NCBI GenBank assembly: GCA_032718475.1 | Contig: JAUCBJ010007922.1 | Location: forward strand, 1 to 52,046 | Direction of reading: 5' to 3' | DNA: 52,046 nt | Source: Nemertoderma westbladi | Taxonomy: Eukaryota > Xenacoelomorpha > Nemertodermatida > Nemertodermatidae | Shown here: in pieces, positions 17,361 to 28,000 of the stretch | Position numbering within the stretch: position 1 is the first letter of the stretch | Layout: each line of letters starts with the position of its first letter | Made by a program: the position numbers and the translations under genes | Notes under the pieces: generated by a model | What the model saw: only the letters and a program-made list of their open reading frames with translations | Database searches by the model: none | Told to the model about the DNA's origin: nothing

Positions 17361-19934
17361 ATGGAAAAAAGTAATTCGCATTGTGCTGGACAACTTTACA
17401 GTGGGTCTGGGGAGGTGGATTCGGCAATGGGAGACGCATTCGATAATTCTAACAACGTATTCCAAAACGAACCACCCACACATACCAGTACCGGTAACGG
17501 TAACACAGTAACAGCACCGGTTCCGCTACCGGTACATCATCATTATAAATTCAGCACTTTTGGAGACATAGGCCTAATGACCTATTCCAACACAGATTCT
17601 GTAGACGATATGGATACGGGTTCTTTTGATAACGAAGGCACTTTAATTGTGGGTAAAACTTTCTTTACAACAGTAACTAAAGACGCAGTGTTTACAGCGG
17701 GAACTAAAGACGCCGCGTTTACAACTGGAACTAAAGACACCGCGTTTACAGCGGGAACTAAAGACGCCGCGTTTACAACTGGAACTAAAGACGCCGCGTT
17801 TACAACGGGAACTAAAGACGCCGCGTTTACAGCGAGAACTAAAGACGCCGTGTTTACAGCGGGAACTAAAGACACCGCGTTTACAGCGGGAACTAAAGAC
17901 GCCGCGTTTACAACGGGAACTAAAGACGCCGCGTTTACAACGGGAACTAAAGACGCCGCGTTTACAACGGGAACTAAAGACGCCGCGTTTACAACGGGAA
18001 CTAAAGACGCCGCGTTTACAACAGGAACTAAAGACGCCGCGGTTACAGCGGGAACTAAAGACGCCGCGTTTACAACGGGGACTAATGAAGCCGCGTTTAC
18101 AACGGGAACTAAAGATGCCGCGTTTACAACAGGAACTAAAGACGCCGCGTTTACAACGGAAACTAAAGACGCCGCGTTTACAACGGGAACTAAAGATGCC
18201 GCGTTTACAACAGGAACTAAAGACGCCGCGTTTACAACGGAAACTAAAGACGCCACGTTTACAACGGAAACTAAAGACGCCGCGTTTACAACGGGAACTA
18301 AAGACGCCGCGTTTACAACAGGAACTAAAGACGATGATGTCTCATTGGAATCGCTACCCCTGACAATATACCTAAAGACTTCGCCCAGTCGGACAAAAAT
18401 ACTCAATAAATTCCGGGAAGAGAATGAATGCGGAACGTCTGGTGTGAAACCCGGAGTGTTGGGCCGGGATTGTTCCACCTGTAAACGGGGATTCACGCGA
18501 TACTCCTCGTTGAAACTCCACATCCGCAACGCGCACTTAAAGCGCAGAGTTTATCAGTGCGATAAATGCGAGAAACATTTTACATACCAGAGCAGTTTAA
18601 ACCATCACGAACAGAGCGCTCACGGTGATGGCAAGGTGCGATACAGTTGCGGTTATTGCGACAAACAATTCGCAACTAAATCCTACGCGAGGTTGCACAG
18701 CAGGTCCGTGCATGAGAACGCGGGATTCAGTTGTCGTCTTTGCGGTAAAGCTTTCACAACCTCGACGGCTCTCCGCAATCATACCGACTCGATCCACACC
18801 GGGTTGAAGTACAACTGCCCAGAATGCCCCAAAGTGTTTAACTTCAAGTTGAATCTCGTTACTCACGTGAAGACAACCCACGAGCACTCCGCGTTGAAAT
18901 GCACCGAGTGCGATAAATCCTATCCCATTTCTTCGAGACTTAAATTCCATGTGGACAGCGTCCATCGCGGTATCAGGTATCCCTGTTTGGTCTGCCCCAA
19001 AACGTTTCTACGGAAAGTAAATCTAAAACGCCATAACGCGTTTATCCACGAAAAATCCGGGTTCACATGCGAACAATGCGATAAGTTGCTGTCCAGTAGA
19101 TCCGCGCTCAAGAAGCACACTAAGGCGGTGCACACCGGCGGTGGCGATAAGAAGTGTTCGTGTCAGCAGTGCGGGAAGTGGTTCAAAGAGACGCGATACC
19201 TCCGTTCGCACGTCCGAACCACGCACAGCCGCGCAGTAGCGCATCCCTGCCCTCGCTGCGACGCGAAACTCGCCACTAAATTCCGATTGGCGCGACACAT
19301 TCGCGAGAAACACGAGGGCGCGCGATACGCCTGCGAGCATTGCGACAAGTCCTACCTGATGGCCTGGCAACTGACGCAACACGTGAAAGTCGCGCACGAG
19401 AACGCGAGACTCGAGTGCGCCGATTGCACTAAGTCGTTTCGTAATCGTTGGCAACTCAATCATCACACGAAGACTTCGCACGAAGGTCTGCGTTTCTGTT
19501 GCCCGCAGTGCAGTAAAGCGTTCACAATGAACGCCTATCTCAATAAACATATAAAATCAGCTCACGAAGGCTGCGGATTCAAGTGCACTCATTGCGATCG
19601 TTCGTTTATCTGTAAAGGCGACGTGAAGCGGCACATCGCCACTATCCACGAACAGTTCGTTAAGTTCGACTGCGAGTTGTGCGATAAAGCGTTCAACCGG
19701 AAAAGCAACCTTAAGAAGCACCGCGCCTCGGTGCACGAAGGGTTGCGGTACAACTGCCCCTCCTGCGCGAAAACCTTCAGCGAGAAGTCCAAACTCCGGC
19801 AGCACATTGGGGCGAGCCATCAGGGGCTGTCGCACGAGTGCGAGCATTGTAGTAAGTCGTACGGCACTAAGTGGCATCTTACTAGACACACCAGGACTCA
19901 TCACGCACAACTTGTAGGAGGCCTACTTCATTAG
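17361..19934 (+). CDS. C2H2 zinc-finger protein with 17 fingers and N-terminal minisatellite-coded repeat
   Basis: From the first ATG (17361) the frame gives 857 residues; an upstream TTG at 17301 only extends the open frame. Residues 1-104 are low complexity. Residues about 105-326 are a 9-residue repeat (consensus GTKDAAFTT, 24 full units). The C-terminal half holds 17 consecutive C2H2 fingers, from CSTCKRGF to CEHCSKSY, each C-x2-C-x12-H-x3/4-H, joined mostly by H-E/T-G-style linkers. It is probably a nuclear DNA-binding regulator of the host. The finger region is GC-rich at third positions, unlike its surroundings, which supports real coding use. No KRAB, BTB or other partner domain is visible. 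It appears intronless, so it could be a retrocopy or a member of an intronless finger family. Confidence 0.85.
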   Translation: MEKSNSHCAGQLYSGSGEVDSAMGDAFDNSNNVFQNEPPTHTSTGNGNTVTAPVPLPVHHHYKFSTFGDIGLMTYSNTDSVDDMDTGSFDNEGTLIVGKTFFTTVTKDAVFTAGTKDAAFTTGTKDTAFTAGTKDAAFTTGTKDAAFTTGTKDAAFTARTKDAVFTAGTKDTAFTAGTKDAAFTTGTKDAAFTTGTKDAAFTTGTKDAAFTTGTKDAAFTTGTKDAAVTAGTKDAAFTTGTNEAAFTTGTKDAAFTTGTKDAAFTTETKDAAFTTGTKDAAFTTGTKDAAFTTETKDATFTTETKDAAFTTGTKDAAFTTGTKDDDVSLESLPLTIYLKTSPSRTKILNKFREENECGTSGVKPGVLGRDCSTCKRGFTRYSSLKLHIRNAHLKRRVYQCDKCEKHFTYQSSLNHHEQSAHGDGKVRYSCGYCDKQFATKSYARLHSRSVHENAGFSCRLCGKAFTTSTALRNHTDSIHTGLKYNCPECPKVFNFKLNLVTHVKTTHEHSALKCTECDKSYPISSRLKFHVDSVHRGIRYPCLVCPKTFLRKVNLKRHNAFIHEKSGFTCEQCDKLLSSRSALKKHTKAVHTGGGDKKCSCQQCGKWFKETRYLRSHVRTTHSRAVAHPCPRCDAKLATKFRLARHIREKHEGARYACEHCDKSYLMAWQLTQHVKVAHENARLECADCTKSFRNRWQLNHHTKTSHEGLRFCCPQCSKAFTMNAYLNKHIKSAHEGCGFKCTHCDRSFICKGDVKRHIATIHEQFVKFDCELCDKAFNRKSNLKKHRASVHEGLRYNCPSCAKTFSEKSKLRQHIGASHQGLSHECEHCSKSYGTKWHLTRHTRTHHAQLVGGLLH
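17673..18338 (+). repeat. 27-bp coding minisatellite, 24 full units
   Basis: The unit GGAACTAAAGACGCCGCGTT followed by TACAACG is repeated in frame from 17673 to 18320, then a partial unit. Units differ at few positions (GTG/GCG, ACC/GCC, GAA/GGA). Because 27 is a multiple of three and the unit lacks stops in other frames, long false ORFs appear on the other strand (17582-18529) and in another + frame (18085-18363). Confidence 0.97.
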
Positions 19935-20008
19935 ATAATGTTCTAGAATAATTATATTTTGTTGTGGTAAACTATTTAAAATTGGTCAAATTTTATACCA
20001 GTTTGGGC

Positions 20009-20209
20009 GAGATGTACCGGAATTCCGGCCCTTTTTGACCGAATCCGGTTCCGGCCGGAACGACAGAGATTCAAACAATAAAATATAACCCCCCCATCCC
20101 CTATATATTTCCTGGATCCTTTGAGACCCACGCGTTATTTTACTGAAATTTCCGGCATTTGCAATTCCGGTTCCGGCCAGAACCAAAATCCCAATTCCGG
20201 TACATCCCT
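20009..20209. mobile_element. Small hAT-like MITE (about 200 bp)
   Basis: Starts GAGATGTACCGGAATTCCGG and ends CCAATTCCGGTACATCCC, so the ends are inverted copies (GRGATGTACCGGAATT). The inside is rich in TTCCGG/CCGGAA words in both orientations. The ends are like those of hAT-type non-autonomous elements. There is no coding capacity, and the 66-codon antisense frame is a shadow. Confidence 0.6.
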
Positions 20210-21651
20210 AATTATAATTGAATCATCCCAAATACCAAGTTAATTTGTAAGTAACCAAGTTACCGGTACGTTTAATTATCGATAAACATTAATAGCTACC
20301 GGTACTAAATGTTCGTTGTAGTGTTTGGCAGCATTATAGCTGTATAGGCCTAGTTTAGTTAGTATTGCATCGCAGCATTTATTATTTGTCTAAGAAATAG
20401 AAAAGGTTTTCACGTTATTTGAGCAAAATACATTCAAACAAACAAAAGTTATTGCAACTTCAGTGTCTGCAAGGCGAACTCCAAAACGGAACTCAATATC
20501 CAATATTAGTTTATGTAGTTAAGCGGCTCTCTAGTTACGTAATAAATATTCGAGAACACTAAATTATTGCAACATTGAGTAAGGCAGCATCGGGGGTTGA
20601 AGAGTACAATAATTAGAATCACAGTAAATATGGAAGCAATATAGTAAAATACTATAGTTCAATTAATTTTGTAACACTATATCGTTCTATATTTTATTAA
20701 ATAGTTGAGCAAAAAAGTACCAATTTAAGAATAAAATTACGTATTACTTGGGGAAAAAACGTTGAACATTCAATATTCTATCTACCCTTTATTAACCTCG
20801 CTGACGCTCGGTAAATAAAATACCTCGAGAATAGTGAAAAAAGGTTCTTATTTTTTCCCATGTAATAAATATTTATTATTTAAAGTTGTACTTCTTATTA
20901 TTTATTAATTATTTATTTTCACGTGTGTCGTTTTAACATTATTTATCTATGTTATGATGTTGTTGGCTATATTTGAAATCTAACGAATATTTGTTTGAGT
21001 GAATTAATTTCATATCACTATTATTCAAATAAAGGTTAAAATAAAATCTAGAAATTATCAAATTTGTACGTAATTGTATCTGGTTGTGCTGGTTTATTGG
21101 CGTGCATACATAGTAAAAACGTTGTGTCAGTGGATTGATTTTACTCTGATTGTGTGCCATCATTTTGTTCTTTTTTAGATGTTGTTTCAAAACAATGAAA
21201 TTTAAGAAATTCCACCGAAAATGTTTTCCTATTTTCTTTATTTTACGTTTTTCGCCGGAATTTAAGAATAATTGGTTATTTTAAAGAAAATAATGAATTT
21301 TGTTATTTTACGTCAACCATAATGTATGTCCAACCACCCTCGTCGTAACACAACAAGCAGACTACGTAGTACATACACACTTACTGTACTTCTTGAACAC
21401 GTCTTGAAATCACAGCATAAAAGTGTAATCGGGTGTTGCACACAGCGTGAGTCGCAGTTGGCATAAGGGAACCGGTACCATTTTATATATATGTGTGAAA
21501 CTGAAAATTATTTTAGATAGTTCCGAAATAGTTGTTCTAGAACATTCATTGTTTGTTTTTGTCATTGTTTTTGCATTTTTAACCAAAAAATTTATAATAA
21601 CAAGTTAAAGTCCGTGAAAGGAGAGGAGAACAGCAGACTTTACATGTCCCA
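20210..21651. other. AT-rich gene-free stretch
   Basis: No supported gene. It contains the right arm (20790-20880) of the inverted repeat paired with 15843-15931, several palindromic ACCGGT and AGGCCT words near 20260-20350, and the flank of the retroelement that begins at 21652. Confidence 0.45.
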
Positions 21652-23162
21652 TGTAAAAGCTTTTGCGGAATTAGCTGGTTATTTTCCCCGCAAAGTACTC
21701 TGTAGTTGGTTTAACGGACATAAAAAGCCGTTTCCTTACTGTACCGGTGTTTTAGTGGACATAAAAAGCCATTTCTTCTGTATGTGTACTTTAGCGGACA
21801 TAACTAGCAATTTTATGTCGCAATACGCTAAAATCCTCTTGACACAGTGTAGTTACTATGACGACAGCTAACAGCTGATATGTACACGTGTAGCTTTTTC
21901 TTTGTTCCTTTGTTCGGTTAACCAATCAGAGCGATTCTCCTGTTATTTGTACAGAAACCTCCGGGAAATCGCGCAATGCATTATGGATCAATGTTTACCT
22001 TTTTTCCTGATGCCAGAAGACCGGCTTTGGAATTTCTGTGTTTTCAGGCTTTAGCCAAACATTAGTAGGCTTGATCATAGAAACGTATATCTGTTATCAA
22101 ACTAATCAAACTCTTCACAATCGAGTCCAGTCAGTGTGTCAAATCATATTGTCAACTACAAACACCGCATTTTTACTGCTATTTACTGTCAGTCATTAAT
22201 TATATCAGTTGATGGAATATTATTATATTGGATAATATTGCTAAATAATCATAAAACCCCCAATCTTCTTGATATACTGAAGGTAAGAGACCGGTTACAT
22301 ATAACAATTGCGACTTACATTAAAGTGGTTTTGGAGTGAATCTAATGCTATTTCATAGGCACTACATGAGTCGGTTGCTGTTCTCCTTATATGTGACTAA
22401 AATTAGTGAAGGTCGGCAGATCGGTGTGCAGCATTGTGCAGTAGTGTGCATGATTGTGACTGATAACAAAGCATCTCCTAAAGAATGCGCTTTTTACGTG
22501 AATCCATAGCCATCCCGTTGTGTCTAGTATAAGTCATAACTCTGTTTACATATTTAGAACGCCACATCCTAAAGGAACTGTTAATAATATTGGTCAGAAA
22601 TTATATATTAACGATCAGTCGAATAATACAGTAGGCCTACACCGCAATAAGGTCAAGCTTCCGAATCCAGTCTCCCGGGTATATCCAGCGGGTGAATGGT
22701 CGCGCATAGACTGGCTTCGGCTAATGTAGTGTATCAAATACTCGTCATAGGCTAAAGTCGATTTATAATCTAGAAGACATCTAAATTTGGCAGGTTAAAC
22801 TGCTAAAGGTCTGAAAGCGCGAACAATAACAGATATAACTTCAGAAATATAGTTGTCTATTGTTCTGGTAAGAACAATAACAGTTATTGAGTTCTGATTG
22901 CAGTGTAGGCAATAAATACAGTCTAAAGTACCGGTCGACCGGTAACTAGTAGGCCTGACTGCCTAACTACCCGAACCGGTACTTACAGCAGTACAGGTAC
23001 AGCAGTATTATTCGATTTTGATAATTATATACCGGTAGGTCTTAATAAGTAATCGGGGACGCCTGGTTTTTATTGGGATTTTACTTAGGCCTATTTCTGT
23101 CAGTTTTATTTATTTGAAAGTTAATATTGAACAGAAGACGTGTAAGCCTGCTCAGATTGTAC

Positions 23163-23742
23163 AGATAATTTGTAGGCTGGACTGTTGTCTGACTGTTGTT
23201 AAGTCTGAAGAGATTGCGGTGTGTGTAGAGTGTATGTCCGATAAAGTACTAGTTAGGAACGTAGGGGCTTCCAGTGCTGTGAGGTAAATCCCCCTGAAAG
23301 AATAAGTCGTACTACTCGGTTAGAACCCATACTAACTAACCATTTCGGAGTCTGCATATACTGTAGTTTGTTTAGGCTTGATAGTAGTCTTCCAGCATTT
23401 GGTCTGTATTTTGTTTGTGTAGTCTGTACGGGTAGCGTAATATTTCTTATTTAGATAATTTGTAGGCTGGATTGTTGCCTAGCTGTTGTTAGGTCTGAAG
23501 AGATTGCGGTGTGTGTAGAGTGTATGTCCGATAAAGTACTAGTTAGGAACGTAGGGGCTTCCAGTGTTGTGAGGTCAATCCCCCTGAAAGAATAAGTCGT
23601 ACTACTCGGTTAGAACGCATACTAACTAACCATTTCGGAGTCTGCATATACCGTAGTTTGTTTGGGCTTGATAGTAGTCTGTCAGCGTTTGGTCTGTATT
23701 TTGTTTGAGTAGTCTGTACGCGTAGCGTAATATTTATTATTC
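23163..23742 (+). repeat. Two-unit tandem repeat, period about 290 bp, in the BEL leader/LTR
   Basis: AGATAATTTGTAGGCTGGA begins both units (23163 and 23453) and they match over nearly their full length, including GTGTGTGTAGAG and TACTACTCGGTTAGAAC. Copy 2 carries the same pair at 36608 and 36894, so the duplication predates the split of the copies. A second tandem pair of about 125 bp with ATACCGGTATT words lies near 24692-24950. Confidence 0.85.
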
Positions 23743-25079
23743 AGAGTTTATGCGATTATTCGCAACATTCATATCCCCAAGTTTATTCCTACAGTAATTG
23801 TGCTTGTTATATATACCGTTATAGTTAAATTAACCCCGGTACTACATCAGGGCTGCTTGGCGTAGGTAAAGACTGGTGATTTTGTGCCCTGGTCACTCCA
23901 GCAGATACCGTGGTTCTTTTAGCTGTACAAGTATTTCTAACTGCTGATTATTTGTTGTATAAGTACTTGTACCTAATTTAGGGTTTAGTGTACAGTGCTT
24001 TCCGAAGGTAATTAGTGTGTAGGCAGTATATTTGTGTTGTAAAGTGGTTAATAGGCACGTTGGTTCTGGTAGACCGCGGTAATTAACTTCCAGGTAGGAA
24101 CACTCCGTGATACATAACGTAGTACTTATAGCGATACGGCTATAAGTCGTCAGACGGTGGTATTTTTCCTATCTGGACAACGCAGTATATATTACTACTG
24201 CTTTGTTATTTTCAAATACCGTAGTATCCTGTCTGTTTGTAATAACCAGATATTCTAACCCTTTGTTAGGCTGGTTAGTAGACTTCTTGTAAAATTACCC
24301 TAAAAATTCGTACGTGTAATTTTTTGTGTTTATTTAGAGATTGTAATCTCACCCCGAATTGTATGTAATTTGTAGTATTAAGTAACTTAGGTAAATTAGA
24401 ATTATTTGTTTTAGTGTCCAACAAGTAGCACTTCGCTGAGAGCGTACAGCTTCTGTGCGGTGACTCCTTCCCAGAAATAATAACATTTATTTCAAATATT
24501 GACAAAACCCATTATAGGGGTATATATATATTATAAATCAACTCAAACCGATTTATAAAATAGTAGGCCTGTCTTACAATAATTAGGTCTTAATGTCAGT
24601 TGGACTACTGCTTAAATAACGGCAATCAAGTAAAGTAAAGTAACCAAGTAACCCCTAAAATTCAGAAATTCAATTATTCTAAAATAATTGACATACCGGT
24701 ATTTACGATAGGCTTATTATATTTATTCCTATAAATTTAGGCTGAAATTATATACCGGTATTCTGTAATTAATTCTAGTCCATAATTATACTTATATATA
24801 CTATAAGTGTAAGCTGTATACCGGTATTCACGATAGGCCTATTATATATTTATATATATTTGTGCTGAAATTACATACCGGTATTCTGTGACAAATCTAG
24901 TCTGTAATAATACTTATATATATACTATAAGCATACCGGTATTCTAATATATTATATATATATCACGTTACACTGAGTAACAGTATCGGTAATTAATTAC
25001 TAGGCTAACAGTTGATACTGAATTACTAGACTTGCTTACACTGTAATATAGCAGTAGGCATTCAACTGTACAAACAAAC

Positions 25080-28000
25080 ATGTCTGACACAAAGCAAAAC
25101 CTGTCAGACAGTCTCTTAGATACAACCATCTGTGACCCAGACAGGAGTGTGGAACGTGTGAGACCGAAGTTCAATTCACCTCCTACTGTAAGAAAGATCA
25201 TCCCTCCAGTAGTAGTATCAGACCCTAGGCTAGTCCAACACCGTAGGTCTATCATAGGCACTCGAGCTCAGGTCAAGCGGGACTAAGAAGCAGAGGAACA
25301 GCAGCAACACTCGAGCCGAGAACTTATTTCTCAGCGGCCCGACAGCTCCAGTAGTGCGGATACTGTAGAGCTGACACCAGAGTGCAGAGCAAAGATGGCA
25401 GATGCGGTTTATTCGGACCCCCTTCTCATCCTTCCTGCAGCCGTACTCACTAGGGTATTGATTGCGGTGGAGGAACACCAGATTGATTGGGCGAGAAGTA
25501 AGCGATCGACCAAGGATAGTTATGCGGGATATACAAGGGAAGAACTGAAGTCTATTGTCGAGTCGCAATGGAACTTCCCCGGACCCGGACTACCGTTTGA
25601 CTTATCGGAAGCTGCCTGGGAAGACATACACAGGATGGGAGTAACAAAAGAAACCAGTGATCCAGCTGTGTGGAAGATGTCTGCAGCAGGATACGTACAG
25701 GGATTCTTCAGCTCTATGGAGCGATTAGAGGAACAACTGTTTAGACAACCCCAAGGACCTCAAGAGCAGGGAGAGCTGCTTTATCAAGTTAGAGAAAGAA
25801 TTCTAAGAATCAGACTAATCTTATCGGCCTTTGAGGAAGCTTCAAAAAGAAGACAAGACATGTCGTTGCAAGTTGCTGTAAAGACTTGGTTCCAGCGGGT
25901 GAGTCTCCAGGTTCAAGGAGTTCAAGGAACGGCCCAGTGGACAGCTCGGCTGGCTGAGCGCTCAACCCATGGAGAATCAACAGACGCTACCTTTTCCCAA
26001 GTGGAAAGTGAAGCGACAGCTGAGAAACCGCATAAGAGGGATGCTATTGACATCTATCTGTCAGACTATCAACGATTTGTAGGTGACGAAGAGTTGAGGA
26101 GACGGCTGTCTGGACTTCGCCCTAATAGTGAAGGAGCCAAGCTTGTGTTGGACGCAATCGATGCGGATATGATAGCTGCGAACCAAGCTAAATTTGATGA
26201 ACGCCTCCGCATCGCTAGAGTCCAAGAAGAACAAGTCAAGAAAAAACGTATAGAAGACAGAAAGACAGCGGCAGTGGCAGCAGCAGTGGCAGAAGCGGAA
26301 AGAAAGGCGGTAGAAGTGGAAAGAAAAGCGGCAGCGGCAGAGGCAGAAGCGGAAAGAAAAGCAGCCGAAGTGGAAAGAAAAGCGGCAGTGGCAGCGACAG
26401 AAGCAGAACGGAGAGCATCTGAAGAGATCGCCCAACTAGAGTTGGAAAATATTCAAGAGAATCAAGACTGCATAAATAAACAGTTAACAGCTAGTCAAAT
26501 GCAGATGATGAGTCGATCTACTCCCAAAAGACAGGGATATACATCATCTGATGAAGGCGATACCACCGATCTTGAAGGCGGAGGAAATAGATCTCGTCTA
26601 AGTAGACGTAGAAGAATGTCCCACCGTCAGAAATTGCCTGATTTGCCCCCAGCTGTTAGAAAGCAACTAACTAACACAGACTTAGGTAGTACAGAACCCA
26701 CAGACCAAATAATTAAAATAGAAAGACTCCCTACTACAGTAGATGAGCCTGAAATAATTAGGCCTGTTCTCGAAACCACCCCTTCGGTGATAGAGATACC
26801 TGTACTCCCAGAGCCTACCTCTAAATTCCCTCTGCACAGCACTAAGCTACCTGTGCCCCACAGAGCCACCCCTGAAAATGTTCATGTCCTGGACTCCGAG
26901 CGAAATATTAATGATTTGTCGCCCGTTGTCCCTCGTCCGCCCGCTACAACGTTGGCGGCTCCTGCTTCGGCGGTCGAGTGGGTGGATGAGAGACGGCGGG
27001 GGATGGATCTCCTGCTCGGGCAGATGCAGGAGACTGTTCAGCAGTTCAAGGGCACAGTAAGGGAAAGTAGGTTAGAGTTACAAGAAGTGCAGCAAAGTAT
27101 CGCGTTAGAACGCGATAAATTAGTAAATACCCAAAGAGGTATACCACCACCCCCGGTAACAATGTGTCAACCTGTTAGGTCTGAAGTATTTCATGCGCAA
27201 GGTGTGGAGCCTACACGCATCTATACTGCTAGTGAAGTGGAAACTCCTATAGTAAACCCTATTAAGGGTAATTATAAACCTGTTGACAATGATATTCCAT
27301 ATAGACCTGATCCTAATCCGAGAAATTTATATACCGATAACTCGATATTAAATAATATGATGGCCCAAGAAAGTTTTACGCGTCAAATGGCTAGAACCGA
27401 AGCCCGACAAGCGGTAAAAGTGGGAGAGATCGTCAAGTTCAATGGAGATGAGATGAAATGGTTACCTTTTAATGAATATTACAAAGATAACATACAGAAC
27501 TCTGTACTATCTAACGGAGAGAAACTTAGATTCCTCATCGAGTGCTTGGAAGGACCTCCCAAGTTAATGGCGTTAAGGTTTATTGGACATCCAGATGGAT
27601 TAAGACAAGTTTGGGATACACTAAACATCAGGTATGGTAATAGGACTAACATAGCTAGGTATTTTTATGCGAAATTAATGACGCCCCGAAAGTTTCTTAG
27701 CAGCGGGATTATAGAGTTTTCCAACGAGATTCAGGAGATCTGTAGACAACTAGATTGGTTAGGTAAGTCTCATGAATACCAGAATTCTATGGTTGTAGGA
27801 GCCTTAGCATCTACTTTGCCCAAGGGTGGAGTAGGTACACGCTGGGACAAGAAAGTGTTATATATGATGGAACAACAACAAAGAGATCCTACCATGGCTG
27901 ATCTCATGTCATTTTTAGATGGAGAGGTAAAATTACAGCTCCTAAAGCAGTCCAGAGAGAAGACACCGGAAAATAAAGTAAGTGAGAAACCCATTTCTAG

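Noticed and set aside
18085-18363. Second + frame ORF with a PRLQRELKT repeat
   Set aside because: Another shadow of the same minisatellite, ending soon after the repeat.
17582-18529. Antisense ORF of 315 codons with a SLVPVVNAA repeat
   Set aside because: It is the reverse reading of the 27-bp minisatellite; the + frame continues into 17 zinc fingers, so the antisense frame is a shadow.
19023-19550. Antisense ORF of 175 codons opposite the zinc fingers
   Set aside because: Follows from GC-rich third positions and the repeated finger pattern; the sense frame is clearly coding.
26061-26435. Antisense ORFs of 124 and 60 codons opposite gag
   Set aside because: Low-complexity shadows of the Ala/Glu/Arg-rich coding repeat in gag.
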